A stretch of DNA of 64,000 bases from contig OX335652.1 of NCBI GenBank assembly GCA_946894095.1, forward strand, positions 19,491,001 to 19,555,000, written 5' to 3'. Shown here piece after piece: positions 63,746 to 64,000 of the stretch. The notes beneath the pieces were generated by a model. It worked only from the letters and a program-made list of their open reading frames with translations. It searched no databases and was not told the DNA's origin. The DNA comes from Incurvaria masculella. Lineage: Eukaryota; Arthropoda; Insecta; Lepidoptera; Incurvariidae. Within the stretch, counting starts at the first letter, position 1, and each line of letters opens with the position of its first letter. A program made the position numbers and the translations under genes.

Positions 63746-64000
63746 AAATAGAAGTCAACAATCATATCTATCAAATAAGCTTAAATTAACTTCAATTTAT
63801 AATTCCACGAAATTACTCGTATTTTTTTATTTTTAGTAAGGAAAGTCTGCGATAGAAATTTAGTAACTTGAGAATGTTTACAGGGCTTCATTTGGTCTTG
63901 AACACAAATAAGATAGTATAGGATAAACCTTTGAACAGTCAGTCGGGAACATTATGTTTGGTAACCTTGGTCACACATCAAACATACATTTGAGTTGTTC
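63746..64000. other. No gene seen
   Basis: AT-rich DNA up to the window end. Confidence 0.35.

Noticed and set aside
1..64000. A prokaryotic-type defence or biosynthetic gene cluster
   Set aside because: No consecutive coding genes or operon structure occur; repeats and splice-like signals are eukaryotic.

Overview
The window looks like repeat-saturated, AT-rich nuclear DNA from an insect, most likely a lepidopteran. The evidence is the repeat content: a Helitron-like tandem pair ending in CTAG, the dispersed element with GGGTTCCGTACC and (CCGT)n, TTAA-flanked non-autonomous DNA elements, several SINE families, jockey- and RTE-like LINE 3' fragments, a mariner transposase remnant and a short (CCTAA)n tract of insect telomere type. 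I recognised these by eye and from general memory of insect repeats, without a database. There is no operon, no bacterial ribosome-binding-site pattern, no CRISPR array and no rRNA operon. Nearly all open frames over 60 codons are chance frames, many of them inside repeats.

Layout. 1-2000: two Helitron-like units in tandem, each carrying an embedded SINE piece. 2.5-9 kb: copies of family A (the CCGT element), family B (a TTAA-flanked element with ends GGTGGCC), a tRNA-headed SINE, and a nested LINE/RTE patch with an odd cluster of short palindromes. 9-16.5 kb: LINE 3' ends, tRNA-like/inverted-repeat units, a 5S-headed SINE, a jockey-like reverse transcriptase C-terminus, a TA-flanked MITE and a mariner C-terminus. 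16.5-25.3 kb: a duplicated GC-rich unit, a second LINE C-terminus, a TTAA-flanked fold-back, a full 5S-headed SINE, adjacent TTAA elements (families D and B) and a small fold-back with TGACGTCA. 25.3-41 kb: the least repetitive part, with most of the candidate host signals (a possible exon near 26.7 kb, a minus-strand first exon near 32.15 kb, a TATA promoter at 34.67 kb and a coding-like exon at 35.35 kb). 41-64 kb: dense nested repeats, including several insertion-into-insertion cases that show order of arrival.

No complete host gene can be supported. Candidate exons, judged on splice signals and codon pattern, are listed at low confidence; the window may lie in introns or between genes.

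The most interesting structure is modular: one SINE body and tail (shared TTCGGATTCCACGT start, shared TCCAGTCACAT-poly(A) end) occurs behind two different RNA polymerase III heads, one 5S rRNA-derived and one tRNA-derived. A piece of the same body sits in both Helitron units. Three unrelated-looking non-autonomous families (B, D and one fold-back) all use TTAA target sites, one with a clear insertion into a recognisable empty site.
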